From assembly GCA_048201935.1 (NCBI GenBank), contig DBFBGR010000022.1:1-64000 (forward strand): a stretch of DNA of 64,000 bases, given 5' to 3'. The DNA comes from MGBC124762 sp048201935 (GTDB lineage: Bacteria > Bacillota > Clostridia > Oscillospirales > Oscillospiraceae). Both the position numbers and the translations under genes were made by a program. This document shows, piece by piece, positions 1-7,516 of this stretch; the stretch's first letter is position 1, and each line of letters begins with the position of its first letter. Below the pieces are notes generated by a model. That model was given only the letters and a program-made list of their open reading frames with translations, did no database searches and had not been told where the DNA came from.

Positions 1-6
1 TTTTCC

Positions 7-35
7 TTGACAATACCACAGTTCGCGGTTATAGT
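7..35 (+). promoter_or_regulatory. Sigma-A promoter of the zinc-ribbon operon
   Basis: A TTGACA box at 7-12 and a TATAGT box at 30-35 are separated by 17 bases. The start codon at 99 follows an untranslated leader of roughly 57 bases. This is a close match to the vegetative consensus and fits the operon that begins with the zinc-ribbon gene. Confidence 0.6.
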
Positions 36-98
36 TATAAAAAAGATGATTAAAATCTCCAGGTGTTTTTCAAATATTCTAGAGGAGGGAATAACACA

Positions 99-299
99 AT
101 GTCCATGGCGTACAAAAACTGTCCCAAATGTTTTTGGGGACATATGCAACCTGTGGGAGAGCGCACGGGAGGATTCAGCGGCGGAAAAGCCGCTGTCGGA
201 GCGGTACTACTGGGCCCGTTGGGACTTGCGGCCGGCGCCCTAGGCAAAAAGCGAAAAACCTACTGTTGCGATAAGTGCGGCTACACTGTCGAAGAATAA
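99..299 (+). CDS. Small zinc-ribbon protein with glycine-rich hydrophobic segment
   Basis: This 66-residue protein has a CPKC pair near its N terminus and a CCDKC group near its C terminus, the layout of a four-cysteine zinc ribbon. Between them lies a Gly/Ala/Leu-rich stretch (about residues 25-48) that could be a short membrane or glycine-zipper helix. The start at 99 is chosen because AGAGGAGG lies ten bases upstream; an in-frame ATG at 63 has no such site. It is the first gene of a three-gene operon in AT-rich DNA. The exact role is not known to me; small proteins of this kind are often uncharacterised membrane or toxin-linked proteins. Confidence 0.7.
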   Translation: MSMAYKNCPKCFWGHMQPVGERTGGFSGGKAAVGAVLLGPLGLAAGALGKKRKTYCCDKCGYTVEE

Positions 300-314
300 T
301 GGAGGTATCATATT

Positions 315-1010
315 ATGGATAGTAGAAATGTGACCCCACCCGCTCTATTCCTCTCCGAGCAAGAATTCCTCACATTAGCCTTTAACGTATATACCTATCT
401 GGAAAAATACAGCATATTTAAGTTGCCCTCTGCAGACCCCCAGGAATTTGATGAAGATCATCTTCCTTCCGTTGATGAGTACCTTGATTTTTGCGATAGC
501 GCAACACGTCTTATCGATAATCTGCCAGACTTTTCCCACCTCATAGATGTCCAATCTCATGTGCCATATGCACAGGTACTTAGTAAGTACACGCTCCAGA
601 AGCTGCTTATCTTTACGATTTCACTAGATTATTATGAGCGTTTCAAAGCCCCTATGCCCCAAGCGGCACCAGCTGTTGCACCTTATTTTTTTCAAAACAA
701 GCATGAACACCTAAAAGAGCTTGCTTTCCAGCTCGACATACTTTCCCATGACTCACAGGGTCGTTTGTATTTGAGTGATTTTTTCACTATGCAGGGCGAC
801 ATGTACGATGATGACTATACATGGAGTTTTTGCTTGCCTCTTTTCTGCCAAATAATAGGCTGCGACGAAATACCGGGCTACGATGGCTTAGACGTATACA
901 ATGGATTATATAAAGGAGAACTATGCTATGGTTTTTACCTTCCGTTTTTGATCGTAGAGGATGGCCGCTTGAAACGCTACCAACCAGAGGGTTACCAGCC
1001 ACGTTGTTAA
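315..1010 (+). CDS. Hypothetical acidic protein, 231 residues
   Basis: I do not recognise this protein. It is acidic, rich in Tyr, Phe, Asp and Leu, and has no signal peptide, membrane segment or obvious catalytic motif, so it is probably cytosolic. GGAGG precedes the ATG at 315 with normal spacing, and the gene starts 15 bases after the zinc-ribbon stop, so the two are co-transcribed. Codon use is much more AT-rich than in genes from 1.4 kb onward, which suggests recent acquisition. The size, acidity and setting would fit an immunity protein of a polymorphic toxin locus, but this is only a guess because no toxin is visible in the window. Confidence 0.7.
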   Translation: MDSRNVTPPALFLSEQEFLTLAFNVYTYLEKYSIFKLPSADPQEFDEDHLPSVDEYLDFCDSATRLIDNLPDFSHLIDVQSHVPYAQVLSKYTLQKLLIFTISLDYYERFKAPMPQAAPAVAPYFFQNKHEHLKELAFQLDILSHDSQGRLYLSDFFTMQGDMYDDDYTWSFCLPLFCQIIGCDEIPGYDGLDVYNGLYKGELCYGFYLPFLIVEDGRLKRYQPEGYQPRC

Positions 1011-1026
1011 AAGGAGCTATTGCCGA

Positions 1027-1323
1027 ATGACAAAGCAGGAAATAAAGTTCAAACTAGAACTCTTTATCAATGATTTCTATTCTGAGGATGAGCAACATGG
1101 TTCGATCATCCTCCATCCCTGGGAAGAGCTTTTGATTGCCCTTACCAGAGCAAAAGCCGCACACCCGGCCCATCAAGAGTTGATCGAACACTACATCCAG
1201 CGCTACCAAGATATGGGCGATAGGTCGTTGGATGAACTCATTGCGGATGGATATGACATGGATGGGATAATATTCGATCTTGAGCGATTGAAAAACGAAA
1301 TGTCGTGCGGAGAAAACCAATAA
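1027..1323 (+). CDS. Hypothetical small acidic helical protein, 98 residues
   Basis: This 98-residue protein is acidic and looks mostly alpha-helical. No family is recognised. AAAAGGAG lies just before the start, 16 bases after the preceding stop, so it is the last gene of the AT-rich operon; a bidirectional terminator follows within ten bases. Small helical acidic proteins downstream of another acidic unknown are typical of immunity-gene cassettes, but nothing in the sequence proves this. Confidence 0.65.
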   Translation: MTKQEIKFKLELFINDFYSEDEQHGSIILHPWEELLIALTRAKAAHPAHQELIEHYIQRYQDMGDRSLDELIADGYDMDGIIFDLERLKNEMSCGENQ

Positions 1324-1328
1324 AACAA

Positions 1329-1353
1329 GGGCCGGGAGCAGTTGCTCCCGGCC
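1329..1353. terminator. Bidirectional hairpin between convergent genes
   Basis: A 12-bp perfect stem (GGGCCGGGAGCA and its complement) closes on the loop GT. It lies between the operon ending at 1323 and the convergent CBS gene ending at 1367. The T-run is weak on the plus side, so termination strength is uncertain. Confidence 0.6.
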
Positions 1354-1366
1354 CTGTCTATTCCCC

Positions 1367-1801
1367 TCACGCCTCGGGGTCGTGGGCGTCCTCGCTGATC
1401 TCGCTGAGGGCGGCCCCGGCCTCCATGTCGCAGGAATGGGACTGGCTCAGGTCGCCCAGGGAGACCATGCCGATGACCTTGTCGTCCTCCACCACCGGCA
1501 GGCGGCGGACCTGCTTGGCGGCCATGATGCGGGCGGCCTCCCGGGTGTCGGCGGTGGGCGAGACGGTGGCGCAGTTGCGGGTCATGATCTTGTGGACCGG
1601 GGTCTTGGCCGGGTCCTCCTGGGTGGCCACGCACCGAAGGACGATGTCCCGGTCGGTGACCATGCCCCGCAGCCCGCCGTCCTCGCCGCAGACGGGCAGG
1701 GAGCCCACGTTGTGGCGCGCCAGCATGGCGGCGGCGTTTTGGGCGGTGTCGGCGGGGTCCACCGACACCACGCTGGAGCACATCAGCTCTTTGACTTGCA
1801 T
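1367..1801 (-). CDS. CBS-domain protein (tandem CBS pair)
   Basis: The 144-residue product consists almost entirely of two CBS domains (about residues 7-60 and 72-125), each with the GxLPVxxxxGxxxGMVTDRDI type of core. Such pairs form a Bateman module that binds adenine nucleotides and usually regulates a partner. No catalytic domain is attached, so it is a stand-alone sensor. The C terminus is acidic. A purine-rich SD element precedes the start on the minus strand. The partner protein cannot be inferred from the neighbours. Confidence 0.9.
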   Translation of the reverse strand: MQVKELMCSSVVSVDPADTAQNAAAMLARHNVGSLPVCGEDGGLRGMVTDRDIVLRCVATQEDPAKTPVHKIMTRNCATVSPTADTREAARIMAAKQVRRLPVVEDDKVIGMVSLGDLSQSHSCDMEAGAALSEISEDAHDPEA

Positions 1802-1883
1802 TTTTCTCTCTCCTTGTTATAATAGATGATTGAACTAGACAGAAAACCGTATCTATTGTTCGCCGGAAGGGAAGAACTATTCC

Positions 1884-2468
1884 ATGAAACCTCTGCTGCA
1901 CATCTGCTGCGCGCCCTGCTCCATCACCTGCATCGACACCATGCGCGCCGATGGTCTGGAGCCCACGGGCTTTTGGCACAATCTGAACATCCACCCCTAC
2001 ACCGAGTACCGCCAGCGCAAGAACACCTTGGTGGACTACGCCAAGTCCATCGGCCTGGAGCTGATCCTGGCCGGAGACTACGGCCTGCGCCCCTTCGTCC
2101 AGGCGGTGGCCGACGATATTGACCACCGCTGCGGCAAGTGCTACCGCATGCGCCTGGAGCCCACCGCCCAGTATGCCGCCCAGCACGGCTTTGACGCCTT
2201 CACCACCACCCTGCTGGTCTCGCCCTACCAAAACCATGAGCTTTTGTTGGACGTGGGCCGGGAGATGGGGGAGAAATACGGCGTGGAGTTCTTGCCCTAC
2301 GACTTTCGTCCCCGGTTCCGGGAGGGCCAGGACAGGGCCCGGGAGCTGGGGCTCTATATGCAGAAATACTGCGGCTGCGTCTTCAGCGAGGAGGACCGCT
2401 ACCTGGCCCAAAAGCGCAAAAAACAAGCCCAGCGCGCGGCGGCCCAAACTGGCCCTTGCAATTGCTGA
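1884..2468 (+). CDS. queH: Epoxyqueuosine reductase QueH
   Basis: QueH carries out the last step of queuosine synthesis, reducing epoxyqueuosine in tRNA; it is the non-cobalamin alternative to QueG. The 194-residue protein begins with the family hallmark HICCAPC (Cys8, Cys9, Cys12). It also has the CGKCYRMRL and YCGC motifs, whose cysteines are known in the family to bind an Fe-S cluster and an adjacent metal. Length matches the family. It stands alone between the CBS gene and smsCB. No other queuosine gene is visible, so precursor may come from elsewhere in the genome or by salvage. Confidence 0.93.
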   Translation: MKPLLHICCAPCSITCIDTMRADGLEPTGFWHNLNIHPYTEYRQRKNTLVDYAKSIGLELILAGDYGLRPFVQAVADDIDHRCGKCYRMRLEPTAQYAAQHGFDAFTTTLLVSPYQNHELLLDVGREMGEKYGVEFLPYDFRPRFREGQDRARELGLYMQKYCGCVFSEEDRYLAQKRKKQAQRAAAQTGPCNC

Positions 2469-2531
2469 CAGGGTGTGCTATCATATTCCTAGTGATTTAC
2501 TATGATATATCCAAGCCAAAGGAGAAATACC

Positions 2532-3281
2532 ATGCTTGAGATCAAAAACCTGTGCTACGAGGTGGAGGGCGAGGAGGGCCGTCTGGGCATTTTGAAGGAC
2601 GTATCCCTCACCATCCCCGACGGCAGATTCGTGGTCATCACCGGCCCCAACGGCGGCGGCAAGACCACCCTGGCCCGGACCATCATGGGCCTTGTGAAGC
2701 CCACCGCCGGGCAGATCGTCTGGAACGGCCAGGACGTGACCGAGTTGGACGTGACCGGCCGGGCCAAGGCGGGCATTTCCTACGCCTTTCAGCAGCCCGC
2801 CCGGTTCAAGGGCCTGAAGATCGGCGACCTTTTGGAGCTGGCGGCGGGCACGGTGCTGCGCCACGACGAGCAGTGCCAGTACCTCACCAAGGTGGGCCTG
2901 TGCGCCAACGACTACATCGGTCGGGAGATGGACACCTCCCTCTCCGGCGGCGAGGCCAAGCGGGTGGAGATCGCCACCGTCCTGGCCCGGAAGGCCCCCT
3001 TGATGATCTTCGACGAGCCCGAGGCGGGCATCGACCTGTGGAGCTTTTCCCAGTTGACAAAGACCTTCCAGGCCATCCACGACCAGGGGGACGCCACCTT
3101 GATCGTCATCTCCCACCAAGAGCGCATCATCGACCTGGCCGACGAGATCGTGCTGGTCACAAAGGGCCAGGTCACCGCCCACGGACCCAAGGACGAGATC
3201 TTCCCCCAACTGCTCACCGACGGCTCCGCCCCGGTGGAGCGCTCGTGCTATGGCAAAAAGGAGGTGGAGCGCCATGGATAA
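2532..3281 (+). CDS. smsC: Fe-S assembly ATPase, SmsC/SufC type
   Basis: This 249-residue cytosolic ABC ATPase has Walker A GPNGGGKTT (residues 38-46), the signature LSGGEAKRVEIA and Walker B LMIFDEPEAGID, the SufC pattern. It powers Fe-S cluster assembly on the SufB/D-like scaffold encoded next. The start at 2532 has AAAGGAG at 2518-2524; an upstream in-frame ATG at 2502 lacks a site. Only one scaffold gene follows and there is no SufS, SufU or second scaffold, which matches the two-gene minimal SUF-like system (SmsCB) described in anaerobes. The last 8 bases overlap the scaffold gene. Confidence 0.9.
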   Translation: MLEIKNLCYEVEGEEGRLGILKDVSLTIPDGRFVVITGPNGGGKTTLARTIMGLVKPTAGQIVWNGQDVTELDVTGRAKAGISYAFQQPARFKGLKIGDLLELAAGTVLRHDEQCQYLTKVGLCANDYIGREMDTSLSGGEAKRVEIATVLARKAPLMIFDEPEAGIDLWSFSQLTKTFQAIHDQGDATLIVISHQERIIDLADEIVLVTKGQVTAHGPKDEIFPQLLTDGSAPVERSCYGKKEVERHG

Positions 3282-4191
3282 GACCGAATGGAAGGTCCTC
3301 AAGGAGATCGCCGAGCTGGAAAAGACCCCTCAGGGGGCTTATAACTTCCGCCTCAACGGTCAGTTGGACGACCGCCACACCACGGAAAACATCGACATCG
3401 TCTCAAAGACCGACAAGCCCGGCATCGACATCATCGTTAAGCCCGGTACCAAGGGCGAGAGCGTCCACATCCCTGTGGTGCTCAGCCAGACGGGCCTTCA
3501 CGACGTGGTCTACAACGATTTCTACATCGGCGAGGGAGCCGAGGTGGACATCGTGGCCGGCTGCGGCATCCACAACACCGGCTGCGAGACCGCCCAGCAC
3601 GACGGCATCCACGTCTTCCACCTGGCCAAGAACGCCCGGGTGCGCTATGTGGAGCGCCACTACGGCGAAGGCCCGGGCACCGGGGAGAACATCCTCAACC
3701 CCAAGACCGAGGTCTATCTGGAGGAAGGGGCCTCCATCACCATGGAGATGACCCAAATTCGCGGGGTGGACTCCACCATCCGGGACACGGTGTGCCACGT
3801 GGGCCCCGGCGGGGAGTGTATCATCAACGAAAAGCTGCTCACCGACGGTGCGCAGAGGGCCGAGAGCAACATGGAGATCGTCCTGGAGGGGGCCGAGGCC
3901 ACCGGACGGGTGGTCTCCCGCTCGGTAGCCCGGGGCGACAGCGTCCAGGTCTTCCGGCCCTGCATGACGGGCAAGGCCCAGTCCTTTGGCCACGTCCAGT
4001 GCGATTCCATCATCATGGACCAGGCCAAGGTCAAGTCCATCCCCGCCATCGACGCCCAGAGCGTGGACGCCCAGCTCATCCACGAGGCCGCCATTGGCCG
4101 CATCGCCGGGGACCAGCTCCTCAAGCTGATGACCCTGGGCCTCACCGAGGAAGAGGCGGAGGAAAAGATCCTGGAGGGCTTCTTGCAATAA
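3274..4191 (+). CDS. smsB: Fe-S assembly scaffold, SmsB (SufB/SufD-like)
   Basis: This 305-residue protein has the SufB/SufD core: a right-handed beta-helix region with a Cys/His-rich segment (CGIHNTGCET followed by HDGIHVFH). It ends with the characteristic helix carrying QSVDAQLIHEAAIGRI and LTEEEAEEKIL. It is shorter than SufB and lacks the N-terminal extension of SufD, as expected for the single ancestral scaffold of the SMS system, which would form a homodimer with two SmsC. The ATG at 3274 follows AAGGAGG and overlaps the end of smsC, so the two are translationally coupled. A strong terminator follows immediately. Confidence 0.9.
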   Translation: MDKTEWKVLKEIAELEKTPQGAYNFRLNGQLDDRHTTENIDIVSKTDKPGIDIIVKPGTKGESVHIPVVLSQTGLHDVVYNDFYIGEGAEVDIVAGCGIHNTGCETAQHDGIHVFHLAKNARVRYVERHYGEGPGTGENILNPKTEVYLEEGASITMEMTQIRGVDSTIRDTVCHVGPGGECIINEKLLTDGAQRAESNMEIVLEGAEATGRVVSRSVARGDSVQVFRPCMTGKAQSFGHVQCDSIIMDQAKVKSIPAIDAQSVDAQLIHEAAIGRIAGDQLLKLMTLGLTEEEAEEKILEGFLQ

Positions 4192-4193
4192 AC

Positions 4194-4224
4194 AAAACGG
4201 ACCGCTGAAAAGCGGTCCGTTTTT
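4194..4224. terminator. Rho-independent terminator between smsB and histidine kinase gene
   Basis: The arms AAAACGGACCGCT and AGCGGTCCGTTTT close on GAAA and are followed by further T residues. The A-run on the other side lets it also serve the convergent kinase gene that ends at 4226. Confidence 0.9.
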
Positions 4225-4225
4225 C

Positions 4226-5662
4226 TTATACAATGGTCAATGTGAAGCGAAATTCCGTCACGCCGTCCTCGCTTTGGACGCTCACGTCCTCTTTGTGCTC
4301 GTTGAGGATGGTCTTGACGATATAGAGCCCCAGCCCCACGCCGTCGCGGTCCATAGACCGGGACTTGTCCGACTTGTGGAAGCGGTCGAAGATGAGGGCC
4401 TGCTCCTCGGGGGGGATGGTCTCGCCCTCGTTGCGGATGGCCACCACCGCCTTGCCGCCTTGCTCGGTGATCTCCACCCAAAGATGTCCCCCGGGACGGG
4501 AGAACTTGATGGCGTTTTCCAGCAGGTTGTAGCACACCTGGGTGATGGCGTCAGGGTCGCCCCAGACCTTGATGGCGGTCTCGGGCAGGGCGGCCACCAC
4601 GTCCAGGGACTTGTCGTTGATCTTGCTCTCCAGGCTCACCATGGTCCGGGCGGTGAGCTCCACGATGTCAAAGGGCTGCTGGGCGGTAACGCCGTCCTGG
4701 GCGTGGAGCCGGGACACGTCCAGCATCCGCCGCACCAGCCGGGACAGCCGCTTGGTCTCCGAGGAGATGGTCTCCAGCGCCGCGGCCTCCTGCTGGGGCA
4801 GGATGGTCCCGTCCAAAATGCCATCGGCAAAGCCGGCGATGGTGGTCATGGGGGTCTTCAGCTCGTGGGAGATGTTGGCCACAAATTCGCTGCGCCGCTT
4901 CTCCGCCTGGTCCAGGGAGTCGGCCATGGCGTTGAAGGCCCGGGCCAGCTCTCCCATCTCGTCGGTGCGCTCGGTCTCGCTCATGCGCTTGTCAAATTCG
5001 CCCCGGCCATACTCCCGCACGGTCTGGGCCATCTCCTTCAAGGGCTTTGTCTGCCGCCGGGTGGTGAACATGGTAAAGGCGAAGGCCACCACCATCACCG
5101 CCAGGGCCGTCAGTATGAAAATGCCCGACAGGCTGCGCCAGAGCTCGGTCATATTGTCCGCGGCGGTGGACACCAGCACCATGCCGATGGTGGCGTCCCC
5201 GGCGGCGGTACGGACCACGATGGGCCGCCCGGCGATGTACCGGGTGGCGTCAAAGAGCCCGCCCAGGTCGCCCATGCGGTTATAGTGGCCGTCGGCCAGC
5301 AGGCGGCTGGTGACCAGGCCGGGCAGAGTCTTTCCCACCAGGGTGTCTAGCTCCCCCTGGCCCGCGCCGTCGGCGGAGTAGACCACCTCGCCGCTGGTCT
5401 CGCAGAGGAGCACATGGGCGTTGGATATCTTCGCCAAGGAGTAGATATAGGCCCGAAAGCCGTCGGAGCGGATGTCCATGCCCTGGCTTCGGTAGGTGGC
5501 GGTGAACTCGCCGATGAAGGCGGCGTTGTCCTCCAACGCGTCCATCTGGCGGTTGGTGGTGTACTGGTAGCTCAGGGTCACAAAGCTCACGCCCAGCACC
5601 AGGAAAGAGACCAGGATCAGTCCCGCCACCATGGCGAACTGCCGGGAATACGCCGACTTCAC
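4226..5662 (-). CDS. Sensor histidine kinase with HAMP domain
   Basis: The 478-residue protein has a membrane segment at about 10-33, an extracytoplasmic sensing region of about 145 residues, and a second membrane segment at about 180-203. A HAMP linker, a dimerisation/phosphoacceptor domain with SHELKTPMTT and a C-terminal ATPase domain with N, G1 (DRDGVGLGL) and G2 boxes follow. It would autophosphorylate on that His and pass the phosphate to the regulator encoded upstream, whose stop overlaps its start by 4 bases. The domain order resembles PhoR/ResE/WalK-like kinases. The signal cannot be told from sequence. Confidence 0.93.
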   Translation of the reverse strand: MKSAYSRQFAMVAGLILVSFLVLGVSFVTLSYQYTTNRQMDALEDNAAFIGEFTATYRSQGMDIRSDGFRAYIYSLAKISNAHVLLCETSGEVVYSADGAGQGELDTLVGKTLPGLVTSRLLADGHYNRMGDLGGLFDATRYIAGRPIVVRTAAGDATIGMVLVSTAADNMTELWRSLSGIFILTALAVMVVAFAFTMFTTRRQTKPLKEMAQTVREYGRGEFDKRMSETERTDEMGELARAFNAMADSLDQAEKRRSEFVANISHELKTPMTTIAGFADGILDGTILPQQEAAALETISSETKRLSRLVRRMLDVSRLHAQDGVTAQQPFDIVELTARTMVSLESKINDKSLDVVAALPETAIKVWGDPDAITQVCYNLLENAIKFSRPGGHLWVEITEQGGKAVVAIRNEGETIPPEEQALIFDRFHKSDKSRSMDRDGVGLGLYIVKTILNEHKEDVSVQSEDGVTEFRFTLTIV

Positions 5663-6345
5663 GCGGTGACCTCGAACTTATAGCCCACGCCCCAGACCGT
5701 TTTCAGGTTCCATTGATCGCTGACGCCCTCCAGCTTCTCCCGAAGGCGCTTGATGTGTACGTCCACGGTGCGGGAGTCGCCAAAGTAGTCAAAGCCCCAC
5801 ACCTCGTCCAAAAGCTGGTTGCGGGTGAAGACCCGGTTGGGGGCGGAGGCCAGGCGGTAGAGGAGCTCCAGCTCCTTGGGGGGCGTGTCCACCCGCTTGC
5901 CGTCCACCACCAGCTCGTAGGAATCCAGGTTGATGACCAACTTGTCGAAGGTCAGCTTCTTCTCCGCTGTTTCCTCCTCCAGCCCATAACGGCGCAGCAC
6001 GGCGTGGATGCGGGCCACCACCTCTTTGGTGTTGAAGGGCTTGGTGATGTAGTCGTCCGCGCCCTGCTCCAATCCGGTGACCTTGTCCTCCAGCTCGCCC
6101 TTGGCGGTGAGCATGATGACGGGGGTCTTGCCGTCCTCGCGAATTTTCTTCAGCACGCTCCAGCCGTCCATCACCGGCAGCATGATGTCCAGCAGCACCA
6201 GATCGGGCTCCCAGGAGCGAAAGAGTTCCACGCCCTTGACGCCGTCCCCGGCGGCCTGGGTCTCGTAGCCCTCCTTCTCCAGGTAGAGCTGCAGCAGGTC
6301 GGAGATGTTCTTCTCGTCCTCGACAACTAGAATTTTCTGCGCCAT
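5659..6345 (-). CDS. Response regulator, OmpR/PhoB family
   Basis: The 228-residue product has an N-terminal receiver domain beginning AQKILVVEDE, with the phosphoacceptor Asp in LVLLDIMLPVMDG and the conserved Lys in ITKPF. A C-terminal winged-helix DNA-binding domain carries the SRTVDVHIKRLREKL recognition region. It is the partner of the kinase gene downstream (4-base overlap). Start 6345 gives the usual family N terminus and has AAAGG at good spacing; an in-frame ATG at 6354 is an alternative. The pair stands alone, so the regulon is unknown. Confidence 0.93.
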   Translation of the reverse strand: MAQKILVVEDEKNISDLLQLYLEKEGYETQAAGDGVKGVELFRSWEPDLVLLDIMLPVMDGWSVLKKIREDGKTPVIMLTAKGELEDKVTGLEQGADDYITKPFNTKEVVARIHAVLRRYGLEEETAEKKLTFDKLVINLDSYELVVDGKRVDTPPKELELLYRLASAPNRVFTRNQLLDEVWGFDYFGDSRTVDVHIKRLREKLEGVSDQWNLKTVWGVGYKFEVTA

Positions 6346-6420
6346 GCGCCTCATCCTTTCCTTTGGTCCATGGCTTTATCATACACGTTTTTTTCCAAAA
6401 AAGTTGGATATTTTGTAAAT

Positions 6421-7362
6421 TTACCCCTCCGGCTCGTCGTCGTTGCCCAAGGGGTCGATGTGGATGACCGCCTGGACCCCATACCGCTCCAGCAGTACCC
6501 GCTCGGCCCGGTCGGCGGCGGCGTGGGCGCTCAGGAGGGCCATGTCGCTGGGCACCTCGGCGTGGATGGTGGCGTAGAGATGGCCCGGGCCGTACTCGTG
6601 GACGGCCATGCCGTGAAGCCCCACAATCTCGGGGTTTTCCAACACCGCCGCGGCGATCTGGTCCACCGTCTCCTGGCTGGGAGCCCGGCCCAGCAGCAGA
6701 TCCAGCGTGTCCCGGGCCGCCATAAAGCCCGACCAGAGAATGAACACCGAAACCCCAAGGCCCAGCCACGCGTCCAGACTGAGCCCGGAGAAGTGGGCGA
6801 TGAGCGTCCCCGCCAGCACCGCCGTGGTGGCCACGCTGTCCGACAGGGCGTCCAGCGCCGTGGCCCGTAGCGCCGCGCTGCCCAGAGCCTTTCCCAAAGC
6901 GGCGTTGAAGCGCCACATCCACAGCTTGACCGCGATGGAGGCCGCCAGCACCCCCACCGCCAGCCAGGAAAAGGCCACGGTCTGGGGGGTGACGATCTGC
7001 TCCACCGAGGTCCGGGCCAACTCAAAGCCCACCAGCAAGATCACCAGCGACACGATGAGCCCGGACACATACTCCGCCCGGCCATGGCCGAAGGGGTGCT
7101 CCTTGTCCGCCTTGTGCCCCGCCACCTTGAAGCCCACCAGCGTCACCACGCTGGAAGCGGCGTCGGTCAGGTTGTTGAGGGCGTCAGCGGTCATGGCGAT
7201 GGACCCCGACAGCCACCCCGCCAGGCACTTCCCCGTAGCCAGCAGCAGATTGAGCCCCACGCCGATGGCCCCGGAGCACCGCCCCGCCCAGGCCCGGGCT
7301 GGGCCGGGCCCTTCTCCCTCGCGGCTGGCCAGCAGCCGGCCCGCCAGCCATGCAGACGGCAT
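6421..7362 (-). CDS. Cation diffusion facilitator family efflux protein
   Basis: The 313-residue protein is a CDF/ZnT-type exporter of divalent metals such as Zn, Fe or Mn in exchange for protons. Visible marks are the metal-site helix with DALNNLTDA, the cytoplasmic HPFGHGRAEY motif, a second site ALDALSDS and about six membrane segments, followed by a C-terminal cytoplasmic ferredoxin-like domain ending in a His/Asp-rich tail. Start 7362 (ATG) is preferred, with GGGAGGTGA upstream; a GTG at 7368 is possible. Which metal it carries cannot be read from sequence alone. Confidence 0.9.
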   Translation of the reverse strand: MPSAWLAGRLLASREGEGPGPARAWAGRCSGAIGVGLNLLLATGKCLAGWLSGSIAMTADALNNLTDAASSVVTLVGFKVAGHKADKEHPFGHGRAEYVSGLIVSLVILLVGFELARTSVEQIVTPQTVAFSWLAVGVLAASIAVKLWMWRFNAALGKALGSAALRATALDALSDSVATTAVLAGTLIAHFSGLSLDAWLGLGVSVFILWSGFMAARDTLDLLLGRAPSQETVDQIAAAVLENPEIVGLHGMAVHEYGPGHLYATIHAEVPSDMALLSAHAAADRAERVLLERYGVQAVIHIDPLGNDDEPEG

Positions 7363-7450
7363 CCTCACGCCCTCACCTCCCAAAGTTTCATCGTTAGTAT
7401 ATTATCCCATCCGCCCCAAAAAGAAGTCAAGGCTAACCGTCATTTTGCTC

Positions 7451-7479
7451 TTGACAGGCTAGAACGCCCGTGCTATAAT
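7451..7479 (+). promoter_or_regulatory. Consensus sigma-A promoter of the radical-SAM/DUF4130 pair
   Basis: TTGACA at 7451-7456 and TATAAT at 7474-7479 are both perfect matches and are 17 bases apart. Such an ideal promoter usually needs a repressor, and an inverted repeat follows directly after the -10 box. Confidence 0.85.
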
Positions 7480-7495
7480 TAGAACATAAATTCTA
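7480..7495. promoter_or_regulatory. Inverted repeat at the transcription start (possible LexA-like operator)
   Basis: TAGAA at 7480-7484 and TTCTA at 7491-7495 form an inverted repeat that overlaps the predicted transcription start. The core GAACATAAATTC differs by one base from the GAAC-N4-GTTC pattern of Firmicute LexA sites. The position would allow repression. Identity of the regulator is inference. Confidence 0.35.
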
Positions 7496-7516
7496 GTTCA
7501 AAGGGAGGCGCGGGCT

